The position numbers and the translations under genes were made by a program. A stretch of 64,000 nt of DNA, from contig CAZTJR010000002.1 in assembly GCA_964613795.1 (NCBI GenBank), positions 62,001-126,000 on the forward strand, written 5' to 3'. Position 1 is the first letter of the stretch, and each line of letters begins with the position of its first letter. Shown one piece after another: positions 37,103-44,102 of this stretch. The DNA comes from Chromatocurvus sp964613795. GTDB lineage: Bacteria > Pseudomonadota > Gammaproteobacteria > Pseudomonadales > Halieaceae. The notes under the pieces are model-generated. The model saw nothing but the letters and a program-made list of their open reading frames with translations. It was not told the DNA's origin and ran no database searches.

Positions 37103-37821
37103 ATAGCGTCAGTCTACTGGCCGCTCTTGCGATAGGCCTGGCCGGCGCCGGCCATTGCCTTGGAATGTGCGGCGGTATCGCCGCAGCCGTCGGCCTGGGC
37201 GGCAAAGCGGCACCAGGAACCACCGCGGCCTATCACGCCGGGCGGATCAGCAGCTACACCCTGCTCGGTGCCGGACTCGGTTTGCTGGCCGGCAGCATTC
37301 AGCTTGCTGAATGGACGCTGGGGCTGCGCTACCTCGCGGGTTTTCTGCTCATTGCGATGGGTTTGTACATTGCCGACTGGTGGCGCGGACTCACTTACCT
37401 CGAGCGCGTCGGCGCGATCTTGTGGCGCCCCATACAGCGTTTTTCCGCACGCTGGCTGCCAGTTCAGCGTGCGCGCGAGGCCTATGCACTCGGGTTAGGC
37501 TGGGGACTCATGCCCTGCGGGCTGATTTACAGCGCGCTGGCCTATGCGCTGACCGCGCAGGATGCACTGCAGTCTGCAGGATTGATGCTGGCCTTCGGCG
37601 TGGGTACCCTGCCGGCCATGCTGGGCGCGAGCTTTGCCGCAGGCCATGTCAGCGCAATACTGAAGAGTCGTGGCTTCAAGACTATTGTGGCAGTACTGAT
37701 GATCGCCGCGGGTTTATGGACACTCTACCTAACCTATGCTCACGGTGGCCACCTGCTGGAGCGGGAAATCGTGCCGGATGGCGGCATAGCGGTCCCGTTG
37801 AACCATTCCCTACCTGGCTGA
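37099..37821 (+). CDS. TauE/SafE-like (DsbD-related) membrane protein of the cco locus
   Basis: The 240-residue protein has six membrane helices. LAGAGHCLGMCGGIAAAVGLGG (residues about 14-35) and LGWGLMPCGLIYSALAYALT (about 132-151) are the paired Cys-containing motifs of the DsbD-like 'sulfite exporter TauE/SafE' proteins found at the end of many cco clusters. The paired motifs suggest copper or redox transfer in oxidase maturation, but this is inferred. It is translationally coupled to ccoS and ends the operon, followed by a strong hairpin at 37823-37850. Confidence 0.88.
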   Translation: MNSVSLLAALAIGLAGAGHCLGMCGGIAAAVGLGGKAAPGTTAAYHAGRISSYTLLGAGLGLLAGSIQLAEWTLGLRYLAGFLLIAMGLYIADWWRGLTYLERVGAILWRPIQRFSARWLPVQRAREAYALGLGWGLMPCGLIYSALAYALTAQDALQSAGLMLAFGVGTLPAMLGASFAAGHVSAILKSRGFKTIVAVLMIAAGLWTLYLTYAHGGHLLEREIVPDGGIAVPLNHSLPG

Positions 37822-37822
37822 C

Positions 37823-37850
37823 AGCGGCGGCGACCCAGGTCGCCGCCGCT
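37823..37850. terminator. Bidirectional hairpin ending the cco operon and ompW
   Basis: AGCGGCGGCGACC (37823-37835) pairs perfectly with GGTCGCCGCCGCT (37838-37850). It fills the 34-base gap between the convergent TauE-like gene and ompW. No T run follows on either side, so Rho or the stem alone may end transcription. Confidence 0.65.
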
Positions 37851-37855
37851 CAGGA

Positions 37856-38545
37856 TCAGAACCTGAAGGCAATACCGATGTTGTATACCCAGGGATTGAT
37901 ATCGACATCGAAGCTGACTGTGCCAACATCGGTCACAACATCGGCGGTGGTTTCAATGTCCATGTACCAGACCCCCGCATTCAGCATCCAGTTCCTGCTC
38001 AGCGGAATATCGACCCCGGCCTGGGCGGCAGCGCCGAAGGAGTCGTCCAGATCCAGCCGCGACGAGCCCGCCCCGATGACGCTGCCGAGCGCATCGGCGA
38101 GAGCCGGATCAATGTCTTCATCATAGATATAGGTATAGTTCACACCCAGCCCGACATAGGGCTGCCAGCCTTCCTGACCGCCGCGGGGATACCACTGCAG
38201 ACTCAGTGTCGGGGGCAGGTGTCTTATGCTGCCGGCGTCGATACCCAGGTCTGGTACGTCCAGATCATGCTCAAAGGGCGTTGCCGCCAGCAGTTCCACC
38301 GCCCACTGGTCCGTCACCATGAATGCGCCAATAATGCCAAGCTGGGTGTCATTGCCCACGTCAACACCGGATGGCAGTGTCGTCACGGGATCGCTGGGCA
38401 GAACGATAGCATCGCTGTCGTCATTCGGCGCGACGGTTACAAATCCCGTTCGCAGAATAATATCGCCCGCTTCATGTGCCACGGCGCTGGTCGCCAATGC
38501 ACAGCTCAGGGTCAGAGGCAGGGTAATCGCCGTTAGGGTCTTCAT
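37856..38545 (-). CDS. ompW: OmpW family outer-membrane protein
   Basis: The 229-residue product has a signal peptide (ending AVAHE) and an eight-stranded barrel. HEAGDIILRTGFVTVAPNDDSD is the standard OmpW opening and LPPTLSLQWYPRG...YVGLGVNYTYIYDEDIDP the conserved middle; it ends INPWVYNIGIAFRF with a terminal Phe. ATG 38545 is chosen because GGAGA lies 6 bases upstream. OmpW passes small hydrophobic compounds and is anaerobically induced by FNR in E. coli. An FNR box lies upstream here too, which ties the gene to the neighbouring fnr and cco genes. Confidence 0.93.
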   Translation of the reverse strand: MKTLTAITLPLTLSCALATSAVAHEAGDIILRTGFVTVAPNDDSDAIVLPSDPVTTLPSGVDVGNDTQLGIIGAFMVTDQWAVELLAATPFEHDLDVPDLGIDAGSIRHLPPTLSLQWYPRGGQEGWQPYVGLGVNYTYIYDEDIDPALADALGSVIGAGSSRLDLDDSFGAAAQAGVDIPLSRNWMLNAGVWYMDIETTADVVTDVGTVSFDVDINPWVYNIGIAFRF

Positions 38546-38642
38546 GCTATTCTCCGTTTTTTGGCACCGACTCGGTACCGCTTGGGTGCAGTGTGATACG
38601 CAATGCTTGATGCAAGAATAACGATAGATCATTTTTCAGACA

Positions 38643-38656
38643 TTGATGTCAGTCAA
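38643..38656 (-). promoter_or_regulatory. FNR/Anr box and class II promoter of ompW
   Basis: TTGAT-GTCA-GTCAA is a near-perfect FNR palindrome. On the minus strand TATTCT (38620-38615) sits at -12 to -7 if transcription starts at 38608, which puts the box centre exactly at -41.5. The box is also 23 bases ahead of the divergent protease start. Confidence 0.85.
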
Positions 38657-38678
38657 GTCCTGTCCGTAAGTTGAGCCC

Positions 38679-39473
38679 GTGGTGACGCAGACCTGCCTGT
38701 CGCAGAAACCCGATACCGAATACCGCATCAGGCCCGGACTATTGCGCTGCTTTGTCCGCGTGTGGCTGTGTATCCTGCCTCTGCTGTTGCCGACAAGCCC
38801 CGCCACAGGCGAACCGAGGCAACAAATGAGTTCGACATCGCCACCCGTGCTGATGAGCGTTGGTAAACTGCTGGTACCCGGGCGGCGCATGGAGAACGGC
38901 TACTCGCGACACTATCGCGAATCCTGCAGCGCAACGCTGCTCGCGCCGGTCGACGGCGAGCAGGCGTCGCTTATTCTGACTGCCTGGCACTGCATCGAAT
39001 ACCACACCGATCTCACTGACGATATCACCTTCGTGATCGAGTCGACTTTCGGAGAACGCCTGGTGAGCCGCGTGCAGCCGGTTTCCAGCGGCGGTGGCAT
39101 GCATGCCGACTGGCTGCTTATGCGTCTTCAACGGCCGCTGCCCATGGACATGGTCACGGCCGCCAACGTGGCGCAGGACCCGCCACCGGGGATTGGGAGC
39201 CGTATCATCATGGCGGGATATTCCAGGGACAAGGGGCTGGGCGAAGCCGGCGAGGTGTTGACCTTCCACCACAATTGCCGCGTTGTGGCGCGCAGCGGCG
39301 AGGATATCGCCACCGACTGCCTCGCCTATCGCGGCGCCTCCGGCGGTGCCGTATTCAGCATCACCAGCGGCCGGCTGCTGGGGGTTATCTCACGTGGAGA
39401 CAGTCTGGCACACAGCATTTTCGTGCCGGTTTCACGCATCGTCCGGCGTGCAGGCCGCCTACTCCTGCATTGA
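38679..39473 (+). CDS. Trypsin-like serine protease, secreted
   Basis: The 264-residue product has an N-terminal hydrophobic export segment (VWLCILPLLLPTSPATG, about 28-45). The trypsin fold carries the triad: His in LILTAWHCIE (near 109), Asp in MHADWLLMRL (near 147), and Ser in YRGASGGAVFS (near 225). The Ser loop is GASGG rather than the canonical GDSGG, as in several bacterial S1 enzymes. Cysteines are placed for one or two disulfides. The GTG start is uncertain; the next Met is near residue 50, after the export segment. The 3' end overlaps trhO by 15 bases. Confidence 0.82.
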   Translation: MVTQTCLSQKPDTEYRIRPGLLRCFVRVWLCILPLLLPTSPATGEPRQQMSSTSPPVLMSVGKLLVPGRRMENGYSRHYRESCSATLLAPVDGEQASLILTAWHCIEYHTDLTDDITFVIESTFGERLVSRVQPVSSGGGMHADWLLMRLQRPLPMDMVTAANVAQDPPPGIGSRIIMAGYSRDKGLGEAGEVLTFHHNCRVVARSGEDIATDCLAYRGASGGAVFSITSGRLLGVISRGDSLAHSIFVPVSRIVRRAGRLLLH

Positions 39474-40412
39474 GGCAGCGCTGCGCTCCCGCTTGCTGGC
39501 GGCGCAATCTGCACCGATATGCTGCTCACCACGCACGCGCGCCAGTTCCATCTGTTTCTGTCGCTCGGCGAACCGGGTTTTCTGATCAGTCGTCAACTCG
39601 TCAAAGCAGGCCGGACAGCACACCCCCTTCTGGTAATGCGCTGACAGCTTGTCGTCCTGAGTAATGGGACGGCGGCAACCGTGGCACTGATCGTACTCGC
39701 CCTTTTCCAGGCGATGATTCACGGACACCCGGTTATCGAAAACAAAGCACTCGCCCTCCCAGGTACTCTCTTCTTCCGGGACGTCCTCCAGATACTTGAG
39801 CACGCCACCCTGAAGGTGATAGACCGTCTCGAAACCCTGCTCAAGCAGATAGGAGGAGGCTTTCTCGCAGCGTATGCCTCCGGTGCAGAACATTGCCACC
39901 CTGGGGTTGCGCGACGGATCAAGATTCTTCTTTACCCACTCAGGAAACTCGCGAAAAGATGACGTCCCCGGGTCCAGCGCGCCACGGAAGCTGCCAATGC
40001 CGTATTCGTAGTGGTTCCGCGTATCGACAAGCACCACCTCGGGGTCGTTCACCACCCGGTTCCACTCTTTCGGCGCAACATAGGTGCCGACCCGTGCATT
40101 CGGATCGATCCCGGGGACCCCTAGCGTCACGATCTCGCGCTTGAGCTTCACCTTCATGCGATAGAACGGCAGGGACTCGTCCTCACTCTCCTTGTGCTCC
40201 ATATCGGCCAGCCGCGGATCGCGCCGCAGCCAGACCAGCAAAGCATCAATAGCCGGGCGATCGCCGGCAATTGTGCCATTGATGCCTTCTTCGGCCAGCA
40301 GGAGGGTGCCGCGGATACCCAGACGCAGGCACTCATCGAGCAGCGGCTCGCGCAGCTCGCGGTAATCTGACAATCGGGTAAATTTGTACAGCGCGGCAAC
40401 CACTACGCTCAT
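39459..40412 (-). CDS. trhO: tRNA uridine(34) hydroxylase (rhodanese-like, YceA family)
   Basis: The 317-residue product starts MSVVVAALYKFTRL (ATG 40412). The N-terminal acylphosphatase-like domain has LLLAEEGINGTIAG (near 38-51) and the central rhodanese domain has DTRNHYEYGIGSFRGALDP. The catalytic loop is FCTGGIRCEKASSYLLEQGF. A C-terminal Cys-rich part (CHGCRRPIT...CCPACFDEL) may bind zinc. TrhO makes 5-hydroxyuridine at tRNA position 34 using oxygen. It starts within the stop of bolA (ATGA overlap). Confidence 0.94.
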   Translation of the reverse strand: MSVVVAALYKFTRLSDYRELREPLLDECLRLGIRGTLLLAEEGINGTIAGDRPAIDALLVWLRRDPRLADMEHKESEDESLPFYRMKVKLKREIVTLGVPGIDPNARVGTYVAPKEWNRVVNDPEVVLVDTRNHYEYGIGSFRGALDPGTSSFREFPEWVKKNLDPSRNPRVAMFCTGGIRCEKASSYLLEQGFETVYHLQGGVLKYLEDVPEEESTWEGECFVFDNRVSVNHRLEKGEYDQCHGCRRPITQDDKLSAHYQKGVCCPACFDELTTDQKTRFAERQKQMELARVRGEQHIGADCAASKRERSAASMQE

Positions 40413-40747
40413 GCTCCGGATCTCCCGCCTGCATCTGCCTTGCTGCCGCCGAGACACTCGGGCGAGTTCGGTGCCGACTGCGCTCGTTCGGACCATTCCT
40501 GTGGCGTGTAAGTATGTAGCGCCAACGCATGCACTGGCCCGGCCAGCTCATCTGCCACGGCGGCATACACGGACTGGTGGCGGGCAACCTGCCGCTTGCC
40601 GGCGAAGGCATCACTAACCACTACCACCCGGAAGTGCGTTTCCGAGTTCGGCGGCACGCTGTGCATATGGCTCTCGTTGGCGATGTCCAGCGAGACGGGC
40701 GCCAGGGCGCTTTCAAGTTTCTGCTTGAGGATTTCGGCGACTGTCAT
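40409..40747 (-). CDS. bolA: BolA family protein
   Basis: The 112-residue protein starts MTVAEILKQKLESALAPVSLDI (ATG 40747). SHMHSVPPNSETHFRVVVVSDAFAGKRQVARHQSVYAAV is the BolA core (residues about 27-65), with the conserved His residues that bridge Fe-S clusters with monothiol glutaredoxin and the FAGKRQVARHQSVY nucleic-acid-like loop. BolA acts in iron-sulfur trafficking and stress morphology. It forms a two-gene unit with trhO through a 4-base overlap. The C-terminal tail is hydrophilic and probably flexible. Confidence 0.93.
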   Translation of the reverse strand: MTVAEILKQKLESALAPVSLDIANESHMHSVPPNSETHFRVVVVSDAFAGKRQVARHQSVYAAVADELAGPVHALALHTYTPQEWSERAQSAPNSPECLGGSKADAGGRSGA

Positions 40748-40875
40748 GTGTCCTCCTGTGTCAACGTGTATTATACCGGCGCGACGCGGTGTACGCGAAA
40801 CCGGCATCATGCCGGCTTGGCGTGTCTTCGCTGCATTCCCTATACTTTGGCGGCGCTGTGCACCCGGGACGGACC

Positions 40876-41538
40876 ATGCAGGAAACCTACAACATTTATT
40901 TTGCCGGTGACATTGCAGAAGGAGAAGCCATTCGCGAGGTGCGACGCAGGGTCGGCGCGCTGTTCAATGCGCGAGAAGCCACACTGGACAAACTGTTCTC
41001 CGGCAAGAAACAGCTTATCAAGCGCAACTGCAGCAGGGATGAAGCGCTTAAATACCAGTCTGCCATGCGGCGTGCCGGGGCGCTGGCCACAATCACCGTT
41101 ACACCCGACAGCGCCGCAGTTGTGCCCCCTGGCCACACCGCGCAACAGGCGCCTGATCAGCCATCGCGACAACCAGCAGCGGCAGCGCTATCTCTGGCGC
41201 CAGCCGGCACGGAGGTACTGCAGCCCGATGAACGTCGCCCGGCATCTCGTCGCACCATGGACCTCTCCGCCTTCTCCGTTGCAGCCGCGGGTGAGCGTCT
41301 CGGCACTCCGGAACCACAGGCGCCGCCGCCACCGGACACCTCTCACATCAGCGTCGCGGAGGCTGGCGAGACCATTCCGGGGCTGCCATCGACAGTGCCG
41401 TCGACCACACCCGACACCTCTGCACTGAGCCTCGCAGACCCGGACAGCCATCTGCTGGAGGCGCGTTATCGACCGCATGACGCACCGCCCACCCCACACA
41501 CTGACCACCTGTCGGTAGAGCCTGAAGACCATGACTGA
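40876..41538 (+). CDS. Unknown protein: small N-terminal domain plus repeat-bearing disordered tail
   Basis: The 220-residue product is soluble, with no signal or membrane segment. Residues 1-75 form a compact alpha/beta domain (ETYNIYFAGDI; FNAREATLDKLFSGKKQLIKR; EALKYQSAMRRAGA) that I associate with small RDD-linked proteins of pseudomonads and relatives. From 100 on, the chain is Pro/Ala/Ser-rich and carries five degenerate copies of LS(V/L)AxAGxxL: at about 104-115, 133-142, 158-167, 184-194 and 211-216. It overlaps the RDD gene by 8 bases, so the two are probably coupled. Function unknown. Confidence 0.72.
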   Translation: MQETYNIYFAGDIAEGEAIREVRRRVGALFNAREATLDKLFSGKKQLIKRNCSRDEALKYQSAMRRAGALATITVTPDSAAVVPPGHTAQQAPDQPSRQPAAAALSLAPAGTEVLQPDERRPASRRTMDLSAFSVAAAGERLGTPEPQAPPPPDTSHISVAEAGETIPGLPSTVPSTTPDTSALSLADPDSHLLEARYRPHDAPPTPHTDHLSVEPEDHD

Positions 41539-42034
41539 CACCGATGCACCGCAGACGACAGATGCTGAAGCTATAACGTCGCCCGGCCTGCCACGACGTC
41601 TGATGGCAGCTCTCTACGACACGTTCCTCGTGCTGCCCATCATTATGCTCGGCGTTGCGATCGGCATGGGTCTTTACGCCGCACTGACACGATCTCTTGG
41701 CGGCGCCGTAGGCGATGAACCGCTGCAGGCGTGGGCGGTCCGAGGCATTGCTGTACTGGTGATCGCGGGGTTTTTCACCGCCTTCTGGCGCAAGAGTGGT
41801 CAGACACTGGGTATGCAGGCGTGGCGCATCAAGCTGGTAGCCCTGCCGGGCAAACGCCTGACCGCCGCGCGCTGTATGCTCCGCTGCGCGGCTGCCCTGT
41901 TATCGCTGGCGTGCCTGGGCCTCGGTTATCTCTGGTGCCTGGTGGACCGCAAGGGGCGCTACTGGCACGACTATCTTTCGGGGACTGCGCTCGTGCTGCT
42001 GCCTAAAACGCCGAAGGCCAATTCGGCAGCCTGA
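41531..42034 (+). CDS. RDD family membrane protein
   Basis: The 167-residue protein begins with an acidic cytosolic stretch, then GLPRRLMAALYDTFLVLPIIML with the R...D pattern that names the family. KSGQTLGMQAWRIKLVALPGKRLTAARCMLR is the conserved central loop, and CLVDRKGRYWHDYLSGTALVLLPK the ending with the second Asp. Four membrane helices are predicted. RDD proteins are of uncertain function; some act as cation antiporters. The gene overlaps the repeat-tailed protein upstream by 8 bases, which suggests a shared role. Confidence 0.9.
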   Translation: MTDTDAPQTTDAEAITSPGLPRRLMAALYDTFLVLPIIMLGVAIGMGLYAALTRSLGGAVGDEPLQAWAVRGIAVLVIAGFFTAFWRKSGQTLGMQAWRIKLVALPGKRLTAARCMLRCAAALLSLACLGLGYLWCLVDRKGRYWHDYLSGTALVLLPKTPKANSAA

Positions 42035-42131
42035 GCGGTCGACGGTTCAGTTGTAACCGCGTTCACCGTACACTGTACACAACGTCAAGCTATGCCATGT
42101 CAGGCTCGAGAAATCTCACAAGGAATCCTGT

Positions 42132-43631
42132 ATGCCCAGCATCAGTATCACCGCACGCATGCTCCGCGATGGCGGCAGCGCCAAAACCCAGTGTGCCATC
42201 CTGCCTGTTTTCACCGGCGGCAAGCTCAGTGAGATCGGGACGCAGCTGGATAGTGCCTTGGGCGGAGTTATCCAGGCTGCCCTGGCAATGGGTGATTTCA
42301 GCGGTGCGCAGGGCAAGACGCTGCTTCTGCCCGGGAGCACGGACGTAAAGCGGGTCTTGCTGGTCGGGCTGGGCGACAGGAGGAAGTTTGATCGCGCAGC
42401 GCAGCGCGCTTTTTCTGACACCGCAGGCAAAGCACTGAAACAAACTGAGGCGCGCGACGCCCTCGCACTGCTCAATGACCTGCCCTTCGACAGCGAAGAC
42501 GATGCCGCGGCGTGCTGTGAAGATCTGGCCCGCAGTGTCGTTGCGCACCAGTACCACTATAGCGAGACCCTGAGCAAGAAACCCCGACGGAGCAAGCTGG
42601 CCAAACTCTCGGTGTCGCCGAGGGAACTGCTGCCGGCGGCGCGCGCGCGCGCCGCAATGGAAGTCGGGATTGCGCTCGGCAAGGGCCTCAACGCGGCCAG
42701 AGAGCTTGGCAACCTGCCTGGAAACATCTGCACCCCGGATTACCTGGCAAAAGCGGCACGCAGGCTGGGCCGCCAGAATGCACGTGTGACGACCAAGGTT
42801 CTCAGTGAGAAGCAGATGGGCGAGCTGGGCATGGGTTCGCTGTTGTCAGTGTCAGCCGGCAGCGATCAGCCGGCGCGGCTCATCGTTATGGAATATAAGG
42901 GCGGCAAGCGCGGCGATGCACCGCAGGTGCTGGTCGGCAAGGGGATTACCTTTGATAGCGGCGGCATATCGCTGAAACCCGGCGCCAAGATGGACGAGAT
43001 GAAATACGACATGTGCGGGGCCGCCAGCGTTATCGGCACCTTCGAGGCGCTATGCGAACTGGGTCTGGATATCAACGTGGTGGGCATTATTGCCGCCGCC
43101 GAGAACATGCCCAGCGGCCGTGCCACCAAGCCGGGAGACGTGGTGACGTCCATGGCCGGAAAAACCATCGAGGTCCTGAACACCGACGCCGAGGGCAGAC
43201 TGGTTCTGTGTGACGCGCTTACCTATGCCGAGCGCTACAAGCCCGCGGCCGTCATTGACATGGCGACCCTGACAGGAGCCTGCGTCGTGGCGCTGGGTTC
43301 CCACGCGAGCGCCCTGTACGCCAATGACGAAGAGCTGGCCGGTCAGCTGCTGCAGGCCGGTATCGACAGCCATGACCGCGCCTGGCGTATGCCGCTGTGG
43401 GAGGAGTATCGAAAGCAGTTGCACAGCAATTTTGCCGATCTCGCCAACATCGGTGGCCCCGAAGCAGGCAGTATCACCGCAGCCTGTTTCCTGGCGCAGT
43501 TCGCCGAGAACTACCCCTGGGCGCATCTGGACATTGCGGGAGTCGCGTGGAACAGCTCACCCAAGGGCGCGACGGGACGCCCGGTGGGTCTGCTGCTGCA
43601 CTATCTGCGAGAGCGCGCCGCCGCACAGTGA
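42132..43631 (+). CDS. pepA: Cytosolic leucyl aminopeptidase
   Basis: The 499-residue M17 peptidase removes N-terminal residues from peptides. VGKGITFDSGGISLKPGAKMDEMKYDMCGAA supplies the Lys and two Asp metal ligands (near 282-304). NTDAEGRLVLCDAL is the M17 signature with the remaining Asp and Glu. The N-terminal macro-like domain (about 1-170) is present. AAGGAA lies 8 bases ahead of ATG 42132. The length matches E. coli PepA (503). Its stop overlaps the holC start (GTGA), the pepA-holC-valS order seen in many gammaproteobacteria. PepA can also bind DNA in some relatives. Confidence 0.97.
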   Translation: MPSISITARMLRDGGSAKTQCAILPVFTGGKLSEIGTQLDSALGGVIQAALAMGDFSGAQGKTLLLPGSTDVKRVLLVGLGDRRKFDRAAQRAFSDTAGKALKQTEARDALALLNDLPFDSEDDAAACCEDLARSVVAHQYHYSETLSKKPRRSKLAKLSVSPRELLPAARARAAMEVGIALGKGLNAARELGNLPGNICTPDYLAKAARRLGRQNARVTTKVLSEKQMGELGMGSLLSVSAGSDQPARLIVMEYKGGKRGDAPQVLVGKGITFDSGGISLKPGAKMDEMKYDMCGAASVIGTFEALCELGLDINVVGIIAAAENMPSGRATKPGDVVTSMAGKTIEVLNTDAEGRLVLCDALTYAERYKPAAVIDMATLTGACVVALGSHASALYANDEELAGQLLQAGIDSHDRAWRMPLWEEYRKQLHSNFADLANIGGPEAGSITAACFLAQFAENYPWAHLDIAGVAWNSSPKGATGRPVGLLLHYLRERAAAQ

Positions 43632-44056
43632 CGCGCGTCGGTTTTTACGTTGTACAGGCAGAGGCTCCCGTCAAGCGCCTGCAGGTTGCCGCGCGACTGA
43701 CGGACAAGGCCTTTCAGCGCGGCCACGGGATCTTTATCAACTGCGCGTCACAGGCGCAGGCAGAGGAAATGGATGACCTCCTGTGGCGCTTCCGTCCCGA
43801 CAGCTTCCTGCCGCACGGCCTGGTTGACAGCGAGGATGCTGATCGCATCGCCATCGGCTGGGGACAGGACCCCGATGCACACGACGACCTGCTGATCAAT
43901 CTCGATCTGGCGGTGCCCGTCTTTTTTTCCCGGTTTCACCGCGTAGCCGAGGTCGTCACGCAGGATGCGCAAAGCCTCGAAGCGCTGCGCGCCGCCTGGT
44001 CGTTCTACCGCGAGCGGGGATTCTCATTGGAAAAGCACGACATTCGCGGCGTATAA
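43628..44056 (+). CDS. holC: DNA polymerase III, chi subunit
   Basis: The 142-residue product starts at GTG 43628 and overlaps pepA by 4 bases. TRVGFYVVQAEAPVKRLQVAARLTDKAF is the N-terminal chi strand-helix. DLLWRFRPDSFLPHGLVDSEDADRIAIGWG is the conserved centre, and CRxVE-like VFFSRFHRVAEVVTQDAQSLEALRAAW the C-terminal part, with phenylalanines near the SSB-contacting surface. Chi links the clamp loader to SSB on the lagging strand. Gene order pepA-holC-valS supports the call. Confidence 0.92.
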   Translation: MTRVGFYVVQAEAPVKRLQVAARLTDKAFQRGHGIFINCASQAQAEEMDDLLWRFRPDSFLPHGLVDSEDADRIAIGWGQDPDAHDDLLINLDLAVPVFFSRFHRVAEVVTQDAQSLEALRAAWSFYRERGFSLEKHDIRGV

Positions 44057-44102
44057 TCCTGCGTTTCCCCGTACGTCGATCGCCCACCGGAACCTACGCC
44101 GC

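Noticed and set aside
38643..38656. The FNR box as a regulator of the serine protease on the plus strand
   Set aside because: The box is only 23 bases before the protease start, too close for class II activation. The exact -41.5 geometry points to ompW; repression of the protease is possible but unsupported.
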